Assembly: GCA_964035015.1 (NCBI GenBank)
Contig: OZ036006.1
Location: 13,544,690 to 13,608,689, forward strand
From: Corallium rubrum
Lineage: Eukaryota > Cnidaria > Anthozoa > Scleralcyonacea > Coralliidae
Reading direction: 5' to 3'
DNA: 64,000 nucleotides
Positions 1 through 9,600 of the stretch are shown one piece after another; within the stretch, counting starts at the first letter, position 1; each line of letters starts with the position of its first letter. The notes under the pieces were generated by a model. The model worked only from the letters and a program-made list of their open reading frames with translations. It was not told the DNA's origin and searched no databases. The position numbers and the translations under genes are program-made.

Positions 1-943
1 CCTAATTTCTGTTTTGTTGTATTAATGACATACAGATCATCTTTAAATTTTATATGTATTTTTGAAACACACACCCCCTAATTAAAATATTAAAGTCCTC
101 CTGATATGCATTTATGGGGTGACTAACTGTTTACTTTCAGATTTCTGATTTGAAAATTGAACATATGAAAGCAAAACTTAGGTTTCATTAATTGAACAAA
201 CCTCGCAAACCCCTGTAAAACATATATTCATTGTTTATAGGTTTCCAAGGGATTATTTTTAGGAAGTCTTTAAGTGGCTTCACTCTGCTGTTCTGCACAC
301 ATGTTTTGCAAAGGCAGAATTAAAAGTTAACAGCTCCAAAACTACATTTATAATATAAAGTCTGAGATAAAAACAATTCAGTAGAATCGGATTCCAGAAA
401 GAAATATTAAACAGACAACGTTTCTGGCGAAAATTTGGAAATACTGCCTAGAAAATTGGCAAAGTCGGCCCATGAGTATTATAAATAATAAGTGCATATA
501 CATAGTCAATGAAAAACACCGTCCAGATAAGTTTTACAAGTTAGTGTAAAAAGGTAAGCACAAATATAAGTGGAGCTGTATATCATTTAGGTTTAAGCGA
601 AAACATGAAAACAACACAATGTATTAAACTTTATATAATAGCCGGTCTTGGCACTTAATACAATGAATCCAATCAGCAAAATAAATATACAAATCCCCTA
701 CATGAGTTACCACAAACACTGCCAATTCAGATCGACTTTTTGTTTACCATACAGCATTTAGTATCTTCAGGTCTTCTGGTTTCTCTTCAAGATATATTAA
801 ACCGCTGTTTGTTGTTTTAGTAGAGCGGGCTCCATTTCGTTTCTTTCGTTTCGCAAAATATAGCCATATAGATTTAGTTTAAAATTTTGTGGTGCATCTT
901 TGTCAGTCACTAGTACAATTCTTACCGCATGACACCCTACGAC

Positions 944-1015
<72 letters not shown>

Positions 1016-1421
1016 AGCTTCCAGATTTTCGTCTGCCTTGCTTTTTCAACACGCGTGTAAAATGAACTCCACGCGTGTCGAGATTAGCACCCTCACCGGG
1101 CTCCGGGCCTTCGGCCTGTCGCCCGGCTCGGGGATTATTTCGCACTTACAGACTGTGCATATAAACACTTCTGTATGCTGTATACACGTTCCACGTTTCT
1201 GACTCTGTCTGCTCATAGAATGTAGGGAATAAAAGATTAAAATGATCTTATAGGCTTTGCTAGGAAACTGTACGTGTCGAAGAGAAATATATTACATTTG
1301 ATGCTCCGCGTGAAATTAATTGACAATGATTTGTCTTTGTCTGAAAACTCAAAATATTTGGATGGTCTTCACTCTTCTGTTACTGTAGCCTATTCGAAGG
1401 AAAAGGAGCCTACAACCACAA
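1..1421. other. Left flank, no supported gene
   Basis: AT-rich sequence left of Polinton-1. No reading frame here shows a recognisable domain or conserved coding pattern. The one open frame that crosses the stretch is an artefact of a TA repeat. A short GC-rich segment near 1075-1130 can fold back on itself but has no clear termini. Confidence 0.6.
945..1012. repeat. (TA)n microsatellite
   Basis: An uninterrupted run of about 34 TA units. It produces a false Tyr-Ile repeat reading frame. Confidence 0.95.
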
Positions 1422-1427
1422 ACAAAA
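1422..1427. repeat. Target-site duplication of Polinton-1, left copy
   Basis: The six bases ACAAAA directly before the left terminus are repeated exactly at 19313-19318, directly after the right terminus. A 6-bp duplication is the known Polinton/Maverick integration signature. Confidence 0.9.
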
Positions 1428-1709
1428 AGTAGTATAGGACTTGAGGGTACCGACACACTTTTTTTTATTTTGCCAAAAACACCCCCAAAATGTTGGAATT
1501 CAACAGGAGAGGATGTCTGAAAGGGTGAACTGTTTTTTTTTTTCCATTTTCAAAGTATAAGCAGACCGAAAAGTGGGCCCCGGAAGATGCGGCAGACCCA
1601 GGTTTTCTGAAAACGATCAAGGTTGTGGTTTTAACACACAAATCACTTAGTTTCCGATTTCTGTTCCACTACTTTTGTTTTATGTTGGTACACATGTTTT
1701 CCCACAGTT
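1428..1709. repeat. Left terminal inverted repeat of Polinton-1
   Basis: The sequence matches the reverse complement of 19001-19312 with small indels. It contains a T-run, a G-rich stretch and, at its inner end, the last codons of the gene at 1643-2230. The right copy is about 30 bp longer because of a CCAAAA-type short repeat. The same family of terminus is seen at 56393 in Polinton-2. Confidence 0.9.
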
Positions 1710-2230
1710 ACACCCCCAGATAGCAGTCCGAGACATGGTATATACGGTGTGATCATGGCCACGGCTTTACCGACGTCACTCTTTAACAGTTTATCTTTTT
1801 GTAATTCATTGTCTAGCTCCTCAGCGCTTTCTACAGCGTCTAAACCACCAAGAACATTAGAGAATCTACTGATTAGCATATTAGTCAGGAATTCATTAGC
1901 TCTTTCCATCCTTCTGGCCTCATATTCAGCGTACAGCTTATCCACAACCTTCGCTGACGCTTTTCTGATGTAGCCGACTGACTGAGTTACCTCACCGTTT
2001 TCTGATAGTTTTATCAGGTCACTTCTTTTACTATTGGTGTCATCAGTTGGTGGGGGTGTTGGGTTGGTTTCCTCAGTCTTTTTCAAATCACTGACGAGCT
2101 CATCGACGAGGTTGGTGACTTCAGTAGGTATTTCCATTTCTGGTTCCCCATCAGATGTCTCGACTGATTCCACGGCGGGTGCCTTGATTTTTTTCACAAC
2201 TTTTACCGTTTTAGTTTTCCTTTCAGCCAT
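1643..2230 (-). CDS. Polinton protein of unknown function whose 3' end lies in the TIR (195 aa)
   Basis: I do not recognise the family. The N-terminal third is rich in Lys, Glu, Thr and Pro and looks disordered. The middle (about residues 85-145) is helical and charged. Near residues 155-175 there is a hydrophobic stretch rich in Ile, Pro, Leu and Gly that could be a membrane segment, followed by a Lys-rich tail. The start lies 1 bp from the end of the ATPase gene, so it is probably co-transcribed with the capsid genes. Its last ~20 codons are duplicated at the right end of the element (19001-19065) and again antisense at the left end of Polinton-2 (56590-56757), because they fall within the inverted repeat. 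Frame open in this copy. Confidence 0.7.
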   Translation of the reverse strand: MAERKTKTVKVVKKIKAPAVESVETSDGEPEMEIPTEVTNLVDELVSDLKKTEETNPTPPPTDDTNSKRSDLIKLSENGEVTQSVGYIRKASAKVVDKLYAEYEARRMERANEFLTNMLISRFSNVLGGLDAVESAEELDNELQKDKLLKSDVGKAVAMITPYIPCLGLLSGGVTVGKHVYQHKTKVVEQKSETK

Positions 2231-2231
2231 C

Positions 2232-2834
2232 TTACTGTAGACCAGATTTTGGGATGACCACCTTATATGCGTACGGATGCCTTAACGTCACCACGTATTT
2301 GTTTTCTTTTAACTTTTCAGTTATTCCTATGACGTCATCACGGTCTAAGCCACCTAGGTAGTCATCAGTAATAACCTTCATGTCGGTTTTGTTGGGGTTG
2401 TAGAACGTTACTAGTTTGCTGATATTCTCCCTATAAGATTTTGTGATAGCTGTTAGCTGTTGTGTGATTACAATAGTTGACAGATTGTAGTGTCGGGCGC
2501 TGAAGGCTAATTTAACCAACTCACTTGTTCTGTTTTTTACGGTTTGTCCACTGGCACAGTCATCGAGGACTATTAGTGTTTTGGACCCCCTGAATATCCG
2601 AACAATGTGTTCTAGTATAATTTCGACGTCGTCCTGACTACACTCCACAGCGATGAAGTCCGGGTCGGGGGTGTATTTCCAGGTGTCATAGGTTTCGTTC
2701 CAGCTGAACGTCGGACAGAGCAGAACGATGTAGTCGAAGAACTCGAAGTATTCATCTTCCAACATCTTCAGAAGATACCAGGTTTTCCCACAGGCTGTCA
2801 TACCAACGATCAACATATTGAACGGGTGATCCAT
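2232..2834 (-). CDS. Packaging ATPase (FtsK/HerA-type, Polinton A32-like)
   Basis: This protein is expected to pump the element's DNA into a capsid. The Walker A motif GMTACGKT is at residues 11-18 and the Walker B segment TLIVLDD at about 86-92; the downstream QQ polar motif at about 125 fits the sensor position. The 200-aa length is normal for Polinton ATPases. It starts directly next to the stop of the major capsid gene (2835), so the two are probably cotranscribed on the minus strand. The frame is intact although its neighbours are broken. A second, different ATPase remnant lies at 19893-20514. Confidence 0.9.
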   Translation of the reverse strand: MDHPFNMLIVGMTACGKTWYLLKMLEDEYFEFFDYIVLLCPTFSWNETYDTWKYTPDPDFIAVECSQDDVEIILEHIVRIFRGSKTLIVLDDCASGQTVKNRTSELVKLAFSARHYNLSTIVITQQLTAITKSYRENISKLVTFYNPNKTDMKVITDDYLGGLDRDDVIGITEKLKENKYVVTLRHPYAYKVVIPKSGLQ

Positions 2835-4077
2835 TTAATATTGAATTGATTTTAGATTTTTGTTTACCATATTTACTAAACCATCACTCAGCACAAAGAT
2901 TCGGAAGACTACATTAGCCACAGTCACCTTTTTGATGATTTCAATCAGGACCCCAGACTGTGTGTTAACGATTCTTTTCCCAGTTCCAACACTGTCGCGA
3001 TCCTCAATACTTCTCAGGTCAATTGCCAGAGCGAAAGCGTTCTTGTAGAACTTTCGGATTGTCATAAACTGATCTGTGTTTTCCTTTCCACCGAACAGTC
3101 TTTTAGCCTCATCATAAAACCAACTCTTTGGGATCCCCTGACTGAAGACGGCGTTGGGTACACCCTCAATTGGTTAGCTTAACACTTTCGATGTTTGGAT
3201 AGACGTATTCCTCACTATCGGTTCGGGTTTTATTTGTGAACATCATAACGATTCCTTTCATGGACTTCCGTGGAAGGTTAATGTGTTCGTTGATCAGGGT
3301 TGATCCAGCCGCCCATTCAGTTGACTTCATCAGCGTCACGTGTTCGTAGGACAGCGATCGACCAGTTGTGTACAGTGAGGTTATTTCACTGGCGATGTCG
3401 GTGTTATCAATCGTCTCATACTCCAGTTCGAGGTTTTCCAATGTGTATCCATCAACAGTTTCACTTGACTGGGCCACCATAACGTCAGAGGCCTTTCGTA
3501 GGCTAATGACGTAGCGGAAGTTGTTGTACATTTCAAAGGGAGCATAGAGTCCATGGTCCCCAAGGATTTTATCCAATCTCACCTTCAGCTTTGTTCCGTG
3601 AATTGTGAGCATCAGAGCGTCAGCCACTTTCTCAACATCCCCAGAGGAAGCCCCACTATCGTCCTTAGACATCAGCTTTCTCAGATTCTCAGAGGCAATT
3701 CCATACCCAACCACTTGATCCCTTACACTCTTCGATAGACAGAGATCCCTGTACAATTGGAAGACACTTTCACCCGTGTTGACGTAAACAGTCTCACCGG
3801 CTAGCTTGACGACCAGCCTTTCAACCAGAAGCCTGGAGAGATTGTTTAGGAACCACGACTTGGTATTAGCGTTCTTGAAGTTGAACAATAAGTGAAAGCT
3901 ACCTGGGACCAAACAGCTATCAGGTTTTAGCTTTGGTATGTCGATGTAGAGGTCCTCACCAGGGTTGACTTTGTTGGGATTCATGGTGATTGTGTTTCTT
4001 GTCCTACTTCCCTTAATCTCCGACATCTTTGCTCGTCTGAATCCAGGTAACAACTCTGTCTGACTTCTGTTGGTCAT
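2835..4077 (-). pseudogene. Major capsid protein (double jelly-roll type), frameshifted
   Basis: The first 303 codons (4077 to 3166) run from MTNRSQTELLP and include the conserved Polinton-capsid pattern PGEDLYIDIPKLKPDSC near residues 38-55. The frame ends at a stop at 3166-3168, but the downstream region 2835-3165 continues with coding-like sequence in another frame, including GIPKSWFYDEAKRLFGG and ending directly at the ATPase start. A single-base indel near 3170 explains the break. The predicted role is the hexon-like shell protein of a Polinton virion. Assignment rests on family pattern and on position next to the ATPase and penton genes. This copy would make a truncated product. Confidence 0.82.
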
Positions 4078-4094
4078 ATACTACATAACAGATT

Positions 4095-5018
4095 TTATTT
4101 TCTATTTTTCCAGTAGTCATACAATAACCACGCCATAGCTATGGCAAGAACCCACAGATTGTTGGCTAACCATGCTATTCCTTTTGCTCCCCAAGTCAGA
4201 ACCTGTGCTACTAGGTTGAACAGTGGTGCTAACAGAGGCCCCAGCTTCTTAGCCAGGTTAGCGAGTGCCTTAGCGAAACCACCAACGGCTTTCGCTCCCC
4301 CAGAAACAGCCTTTCTAGCAGCCACAACTATTGTGGTCACAATCCCAGCTATGGTGATGGCTATGGCAGACAGACCAACTATATTCTTCCTAGCCCATTT
4401 CTTAAAACGTTCCATTCTATTTAGGTCGTTGTTTTCCACTTCATTGCTTAAGATAGACACGGCTTCTGTGTGTTCAGGTCTTTCACCAATCTTAAATCTT
4501 ATATTGTCCGCCTTTAGTTCCGCTGTGTCGCTGAAGTCACTGAGGTATTGTTTCCTAAGAAGGTCGGTTTCGTTCGATGCTCTCACTCTGTAGTCTTCGG
4601 CCAGTATCTCAAGAGATCTGATATTTTCCGTATCCGTACCTTGTGGGTTGAGTATTCCAGAGAGTTCTCCTATCTCCTGTTCGGGTATAACTATTCCTTC
4701 CGCCTGTTCTTGTAGGTCTTTATCTCTTTCTTCAACCCGATTGCTGATCGCTGAGCTGGCTTGTGAGATTATGTCACCCACGACTTCTTCAGAAGTTGTT
4801 GAGTCACTGTTAGCCTCCTCGACGGCTCCTGCAAGTGTTCCTTCATGCTCAGCTTCAGCTTTACTTAGCAACTCCCTGAAACGCTCGACGGCTTTAGCAT
4901 TTTTTTCTGCTTCACTATACACAAACTCACCTTTTTTACGTACCATAATTCTTTCATCTTTGAACTTCAATCCGATAAGACCACCTTTCTTACCATAAAC
5001 TGACTGAATATTTTCCAA
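4095..5018 (-). CDS. Polinton hydrophobic/membrane-active candidate protein (307 aa)
   Basis: The family is not firmly recognised. Residues 1-190 are charged and helical with probable coiled-coil character. The C-terminal 100 residues contain several hydrophobic helices rich in Ala, Val, Leu and Gly (about 215-235, 240-280 and 283-302), some amphipathic with regular Lys. The gene sits between the capsid and penton genes, so a virion role such as membrane interaction or cement is a reasonable inference. By layout it could be a functional analogue of adenovirus protein VI, but no sequence match was made. Frame open. Confidence 0.6.
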   Translation of the reverse strand: MENIQSVYGKKGGLIGLKFKDERIMVRKKGEFVYSEAEKNAKAVERFRELLSKAEAEHEGTLAGAVEEANSDSTTSEEVVGDIISQASSAISNRVEERDKDLQEQAEGIVIPEQEIGELSGILNPQGTDTENIRSLEILAEDYRVRASNETDLLRKQYLSDFSDTAELKADNIRFKIGERPEHTEAVSILSNEVENNDLNRMERFKKWARKNIVGLSAIAITIAGIVTTIVVAARKAVSGGAKAVGGFAKALANLAKKLGPLLAPLFNLVAQVLTWGAKGIAWLANNLWVLAIAMAWLLYDYWKNRK

Positions 5019-5033
5019 CAGATACTTAGATTC

Positions 5034-5309
5034 TTAACCATCCGTTTTACTAAGCGTGACTCCGATAGTATTTCTGAGGAGTTCCTTTCTCCTTTCTGTA
5101 ACACGTCTCTCATGTGTCCTAGAACCACTGTCGGGCCTTTCCTCTGTTACGTGAGTTATACCATCCCTACCATACGTCCGACCTACCGTTACTGTTCTAT
5201 GGTCTCCATCGGTGAAGCTCGTCTCGCCGGTTTCTTCTTCCTCTTCCATTTCTTCTTCCTCATCTTCACCATACTCACCCATTTCAATGTCGACTCCTCG
5301 TTCAGCCAT
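5034..5309 (-). CDS. Small acidic Polinton protein (91 aa)
   Basis: Residues 10-30 are almost all Glu, Asp and Gly; the remainder is Arg, Thr and Glu rich and predicted disordered. It lies between the hydrophobic protein and the penton gene with gaps of about 15 and 6 bp, so it appears to belong to the same minus-strand late cluster. No family recognised. Small acidic virion proteins are common in this context, but the role is inferred only from position. Confidence 0.5.
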   Translation of the reverse strand: MAERGVDIEMGEYGEDEEEEMEEEEETGETSFTDGDHRTVTVGRTYGRDGITHVTEERPDSGSRTHERRVTERRKELLRNTIGVTLSKTDG

Positions 5310-5315
5310 TATATA

Positions 5316-6017
5316 CTAACCTATGTACGGCTCGAGCAGAACGGCTCCGATCCAAACCGGTCGACCTACTGACTGATCATTATTCCCACGAACCCTAAAG
5401 GTCATCTTATTATAAACACCCTTACGGATCTCAGCTTTCGACTCAATGTCTGTGTAGTGCTGTACGCTCCCTTTCAAACTCTGTTCAGAGGTTATCTGAG
5501 GAGTACCAATCAGGTTACTCCTCTTCCCACCGTTCAAACTTTTCTCACTCTCAACAGCGTCACACGAGATCCCGACATACCTCAACCCTCTGTTGATGTC
5601 CACTTGGTTTGGACTGTTCGTCCATCCACTACCACCAATTATCACATCGTTTTTATTAAACCCTAAAAGAAGACCCATCTTTCCAAGTTTCAGCTTTTCC
5701 GACGTTTTCACTTTAGAAGTTCCGTTGTAGACATTTTTTCCGAACTCAACCGTCCCACCAGACACCCCGGCCAGAGTCTTAACGAACGTTTCCAACGCGT
5801 CAAAGTCCAGATAACCTTCAGGAGCGGATGTCTTAACACCATCAAACGACACCGAATCGTTCAGACCTGACATCACATTGTTATAGTTCCAGTATACTGT
5901 CGCTTTCTTCAGCATTATTTGTGGTCTCGGATTTATCACCATGATAGGTTGTTCGAAGTAGACAGTCTTTTCACCGTTTTCAATGAACAATGTTAACCTC
6001 ATTACCCGAGTATACAT
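5316..6017 (-). CDS. Minor capsid (penton-type, single jelly-roll) protein
   Basis: The 233-aa length, the beta-rich composition, the N-terminal motif VINPRPQIMLKKATVYWNYN (residues about 27-46) and the C-terminal segment VGRPVWIGAVLLEPYIG fit the Polinton minor capsid (penton) family. The product would occupy capsid vertices together with the major capsid protein. The start overlaps the end of the integrase gene by about 3 bp, suggesting a compact late transcription unit. The frame is intact. Confidence 0.75.
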   Translation of the reverse strand: MYTRVMRLTLFIENGEKTVYFEQPIMVINPRPQIMLKKATVYWNYNNVMSGLNDSVSFDGVKTSAPEGYLDFDALETFVKTLAGVSGGTVEFGKNVYNGTSKVKTSEKLKLGKMGLLLGFNKNDVIIGGSGWTNSPNQVDINRGLRYVGISCDAVESEKSLNGGKRSNLIGTPQITSEQSLKGSVQHYTDIESKAEIRKGVYNKMTFRVRGNNDQSVGRPVWIGAVLLEPYIG

Positions 6018-7101
6018 TAACCCAGGTTTTGTACGTCACTCTCAGGTATCCATGAGTTGTGTTTGTTATCATAGCCCAACCACTTGACCAACACCATCCC
6101 CCTTCCAGCGACTCTCTTCCTTTTCAGCACCTTCTCAATTCTGTAGACGTCATCCCTCTTATCCACCGGCTACAGCTCCGAATCATAGAACTTTCCGATA
6201 ATCGGTTCGCCCTCAGCGTCCTCAATTTCGTAAACGTTTGGATCACCACGAATGACCTTCACCACGTTGAGGATTTCCTCAGTGAAGTTAGCTTCGTAGC
6301 CTTTCGTGAATATACTCTTATACTTTGACACCCTCACGGTGTCCCCAACCCTGAACCTGGGTAAGGGGTGATCACCAAAGTGGTGACCGAATAGTGTGTT
6401 CCAAACCTGATTCTCATTTGACTTACTCACGTCCTTAGGCTTCAGCATAATGACACTGTGTTTTCTGTGTTGACGAGGTCGTCCAGGACATCAATTCACC
6501 TATAAGTCCCCTTGGTGTAGAAATACTTCCACATCGCAGTCTTAAGTGTTCTGTTAAACCGTTCGACAACCGCTGCTTTCTTGTGTGAGTACGTACTGAA
6601 GTACTTGACACCGCGTTCCTTCAGGAGGTCCTTCACACCAACGTTGTAAAACTCCTTTCCATCGTCGAACTGAGCCAGGTCAGGGTAACTACCAAAGCGA
6701 CCTCTGAACTGTTCTAATAGCTCAGCAACAGTCTCGGTCATGTTTTTCGTGTCCTTCCTGTAAACGGGAACGGCGAAAGCATACCTACTCAGGATTTCAA
6801 CAGCTGTTAGGATCCAGTAGTACCCTCTATTCTGGCTCTTATACTTCGAAATATCAACCAAGTCCATCTGTATCTGTTCACCGAGGTGGCTGACGAACGT
6901 CTGTCTGAACTTATGCCTCCTCACAACCGGTTTGTACCTCGTGTATGTGTCCTGTGTTCTCAACCAATCCCTTACCGCTTTCCTACCCACATCAAGGCCT
7001 TCCCCCAACGCCTTCTGATACAATCGTTCAGCCGACTGATATCCTGTTTTCGGATCGTAGTTGATATCTCTCAGTTCCTCCGACGCGGAGTTTAAGAACA
7101 A
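6017..7101 (-). pseudogene. Retroviral-type integrase with C-terminal chromodomain, broken
   Basis: Residues from about 60 match the rve core: the first catalytic Asp in QIQMDLVDISKYK, the second in YPDLAQFDDGKEFYN, and the Glu in KAAVVERFNRTLK. After a stop at 6496-6498 and a frameshift near 6460, the C-terminal domain continues at 6170-6448 (FRVGDTVRVSKYK, YEIEDAEGEPI). After a third break (stop at 6170-6172) a chromodomain-like stretch follows (VYRIEKVLKRKR, VLVKWLGYDNKHNSWIPESD), ending at 6017. So there are two nonsense changes and one frameshift. The open 5' segment has no in-frame ATG at its start, so the true start is uncertain. The enzyme would integrate the element; the chromodomain is typical of Polinton integrases that bind modified histones. 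Confidence 0.85.
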
Positions 7102-7158
7102 TAAAAACTACACCAGCTATCTAACAATAAATAAACCACTACCAAGAATTCCGAAGAT

Positions 7159-8353
7159 ATGGCTTGGTGGTGGTACGGTACAGAAAGTTCAGGGTAAGCG
7201 GCACTGGAAGAGGGACATTGAGGGAATATACAACTTTTCAAAGTTCACGTATCTGTCAGACAATGCTATAGACTACGACCTTAACAATTTCAGGATTTAT
7301 GTTAACCACCAAGACTTGTTTATGGCAAAATTACCAGTTCTGAACCCAGGTAGTCGGACGGACATCGCGGTATGGTGGAATAACAGTGAACCTTATTATC
7401 AATTCATTTTCGCTGTCTACCTCAGTTCGTACTGCTGTGGCGTTGGAGTGGAACATTTGAAATTTTCAGAACATGTCTATCCAGTGGTTACCAGTATCAT
7501 GCGTTTTCACCTTTATTTCACCACGCGGCGTATACTAAGACGTCTGACAACGGAAAAGAGGAGTGACCTAATGAGAGAGTTTGGCGTTGGACACGATGTG
7601 ATTGACAACACGGCGAATATACCTAGGGAAAAAAAGTTCCTGATTAACCCTCACTCTGGTTACAGACACAACCGTCCGTTCCATGAGTGGATGTGGCGTC
7701 TCAATAGCGATTATAAGACACACTACAGAAGGTTCATCCCTTTACGAACAGATGGTTTCACCAGGGTAGGTCTACAGTATCTGAATGAGTCCATCGAGGC
7801 TTATGTTTACGCCGTTCTTGGTTCGCAGGCTAAAACAAGGGTCAGTATTGTTAACAAAGGTGCTGGCAGTCTCGAAACACAGCAGGAATTCAGAGTCCTT
7901 GTGGAGGATGCTAACGTTAACTATTCTGTCAGCACCTGGATTCTGAATATGAACAAGGCAATATCAGATACTAACGTCACCCAGAATGTGGCTATTAGCC
8001 CTGACACGTGGTTAGTACCGGGCTCACTGACCATACTGAAGGAGAAAATCCTAGGATATAACAACTTACTGAAACGTGCGTCGAAAGGTATGAGGTTTGG
8101 TATTAATTCTGAAGTCAACTACCAGGGTGTTCACAAACAACCACCAAAAAAGCTACACCAAGAAAACGGTCCACACCTGGAAACACTAGACGACAAACCA
8201 GCCGTCCGTACACCTGACAAACCAACCGTCCATACACCTGACAAACCAACCGTCCATACACCTGATAGACAACTAAAGCCAGACAATGAGTTGGGAATTT
8301 TGTTGGTTCTAACAGTCGCGTCTGGGTATCTGTTCAGTAAATACGGCCTATAG
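7159..8353 (+). CDS. Polinton protein of unknown function with C-terminal membrane anchor (about 400 aa)
   Basis: No family recognised. The reading frame is open from 7061 to 8353, but the first part overlaps the integrase and has no good ATG. An ATG at 7159 lies in another frame, so the 5' end may carry a frameshift. The body (about 300 residues) is rich in aromatic and basic residues and looks globular. Residues near 8190-8270 hold three near-identical Pro-Thr units of the form DKPTVHTP. The last 25 residues are a hydrophobic helix (LGILLVLTVASGYLF) that could anchor the protein in a membrane. It is divergent to the integrase and heads a plus-strand group with 8357 and 9082. Possibly a virion surface or accessory protein; this is inference. 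Confidence 0.55.
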
Positions 8354-8356
8354 TAT

Positions 8357-9076
8357 ATGAGTCTGTTTTATGGTTACAACAGACCAATCACTAAGAAACA
8401 ACTCAACGATAAACTGAAAGCTCACATGAGGCTCATGACCGCAGAGTTATCTTCAACCTGAATGTAACCAGAGCCAGTAAGAACGCGGTCTCCAAACTCC
8501 CTCCCTTTGTTGATTACATAGAAGACAAAGATACAGAAACCAAGATCAACTCAACCATGTTTTGGAGACCTCCTAATATCAACCCACAGCTTAACACTGC
8601 TGGCGACCACCACTTCCTTTACCCTGAGCCTTCCACGTTAGCATACCCAGATTCATGTTCACCGATGTTTCAGTTTTCGTTGTGGTAAAGAGGAACACTA
8701 TAAGATCGGCAAAAGCATTGGGTTTAAAGCTGGGGTAAACGACAAACTGTTTATAGATGGGTCGTCACCACATAGGATTCACGAGTGTACGATTCCAGCG
8801 AAGTTCATTGGGAAGAAGATCCTGGTATCTGCCCACTGGCTATCTGGGCTTAGAGTGTCACACGTCAGTTTAAATGGTGAAACCCTAAAAGAGTCATTTT
8901 TAATCAGTAACATCGATCAGATAGGGACATCTTATATGGATGTCTTCGCGCTAAACAGCTTTAGAAAGTATTATTCAGACATCAACTTTTACGGTATGAA
9001 AATCGTAGAGGGTCGTCTGGGGGAACCCGAGATTGAGAAGATCTGTGACAGGACCATGGCTAAATATGACCTGTAA
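8357..9076 (+). pseudogene. Possible concanavalin/LamG-like protein, two frameshifts
   Basis: An ATG at 8357, 4 bp after the previous stop, opens a frame that ends at 8461. Coding-like sequence continues in a second frame (8455-8685) and a third (8690-9076), giving about 240 codons overall. The last part, with SLNGETLKE, the INFYGMKIVEGRL stretch and a final helix, resembles the end of a laminin-G/concanavalin-like beta-sandwich. That assignment is weak. It belongs to the plus-strand trio 7159-9600. Because of two indels this copy is not functional. Confidence 0.5.
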
Positions 9077-9081
9077 TTAGA

Positions 9082-9600
9082 ATGAGAAAAAAAAGAAAAA
9101 ACGTTATCAGCTTCAACCACATTGGTAAGAACCTCCAATCGCCTGAAGTAGACAAACTACAAAGACTCTACTCATACTACCATAAGCTAGCGACTTGTTA
9201 CAAATGGAAACACACCAGGTTGAGAAGATTGAAAATGATCCTCGAGACGGTCTCTATTGGACTAACTGTAATCGGAGGAACAGCTGATGGTGTTACAGCT
9301 AACCCGTTGATCCTCGGAACTATAGCCGGTCCTGCTGTCCTGATCCAAGGGTAGATGACCAAGTCGGGAATGCCTGGCAGACTGGAAAACTATGAATTCG
9401 CTCATGTTAACTATCACAAGGTCCTGACACAAATCAGAAGCTTCCTACGTGGGGCTTCCTATGACGAAACTATCTTCCTATCCGAGATCCGTGTACTCGA
9501 CGACATTGTGACTGAGGTCTGCCCACATTTCGACAGTATGATTACGCGGTATCACAAAAGGTACGATTCACCAGGGACTGAGCCTGCCGGGTCCGGTTAA
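9082..9600 (+). pseudogene. Two-transmembrane helical protein (SLATT-like layout), in-frame stop
   Basis: One frame runs from ATG 9082 to 9600 with a single in-frame TAG at 9352-9354. Residues 1-55 are basic and helical (KLQRLYSYYHKLATCYKWKH). Residues about 56-90 form two closely spaced hydrophobic helices with Gly turns. After the stop the frame continues with a conserved-looking helical tail (NYHKVLTQIRSFLRGASYDE). A helix, two short TM segments, then a helical tail is the general layout of SLATT-type membrane proteins; I saw no decisive motif. The 3' end overlaps the convergent dNK gene by 59 bp. Confidence 0.5.

Noticed and set aside
1070-1135. GC-rich hairpin as a terminator or foldback element
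   Set aside because: Only short self-complementary pieces, no defined ends or target duplication.
903-1145. Reading frame with a Tyr-Ile repeat
   Set aside because: It is a translated (TA)n microsatellite.
4141-4593. Plus-strand 150-aa frame
   Set aside because: Antisense to the hydrophobic 307-aa protein, and composition mirrors it.
7061-7158. Non-ATG extension upstream of the 7159-8353 gene
   Set aside because: It overlaps the integrase 5' end, has no ATG and looks non-coding.
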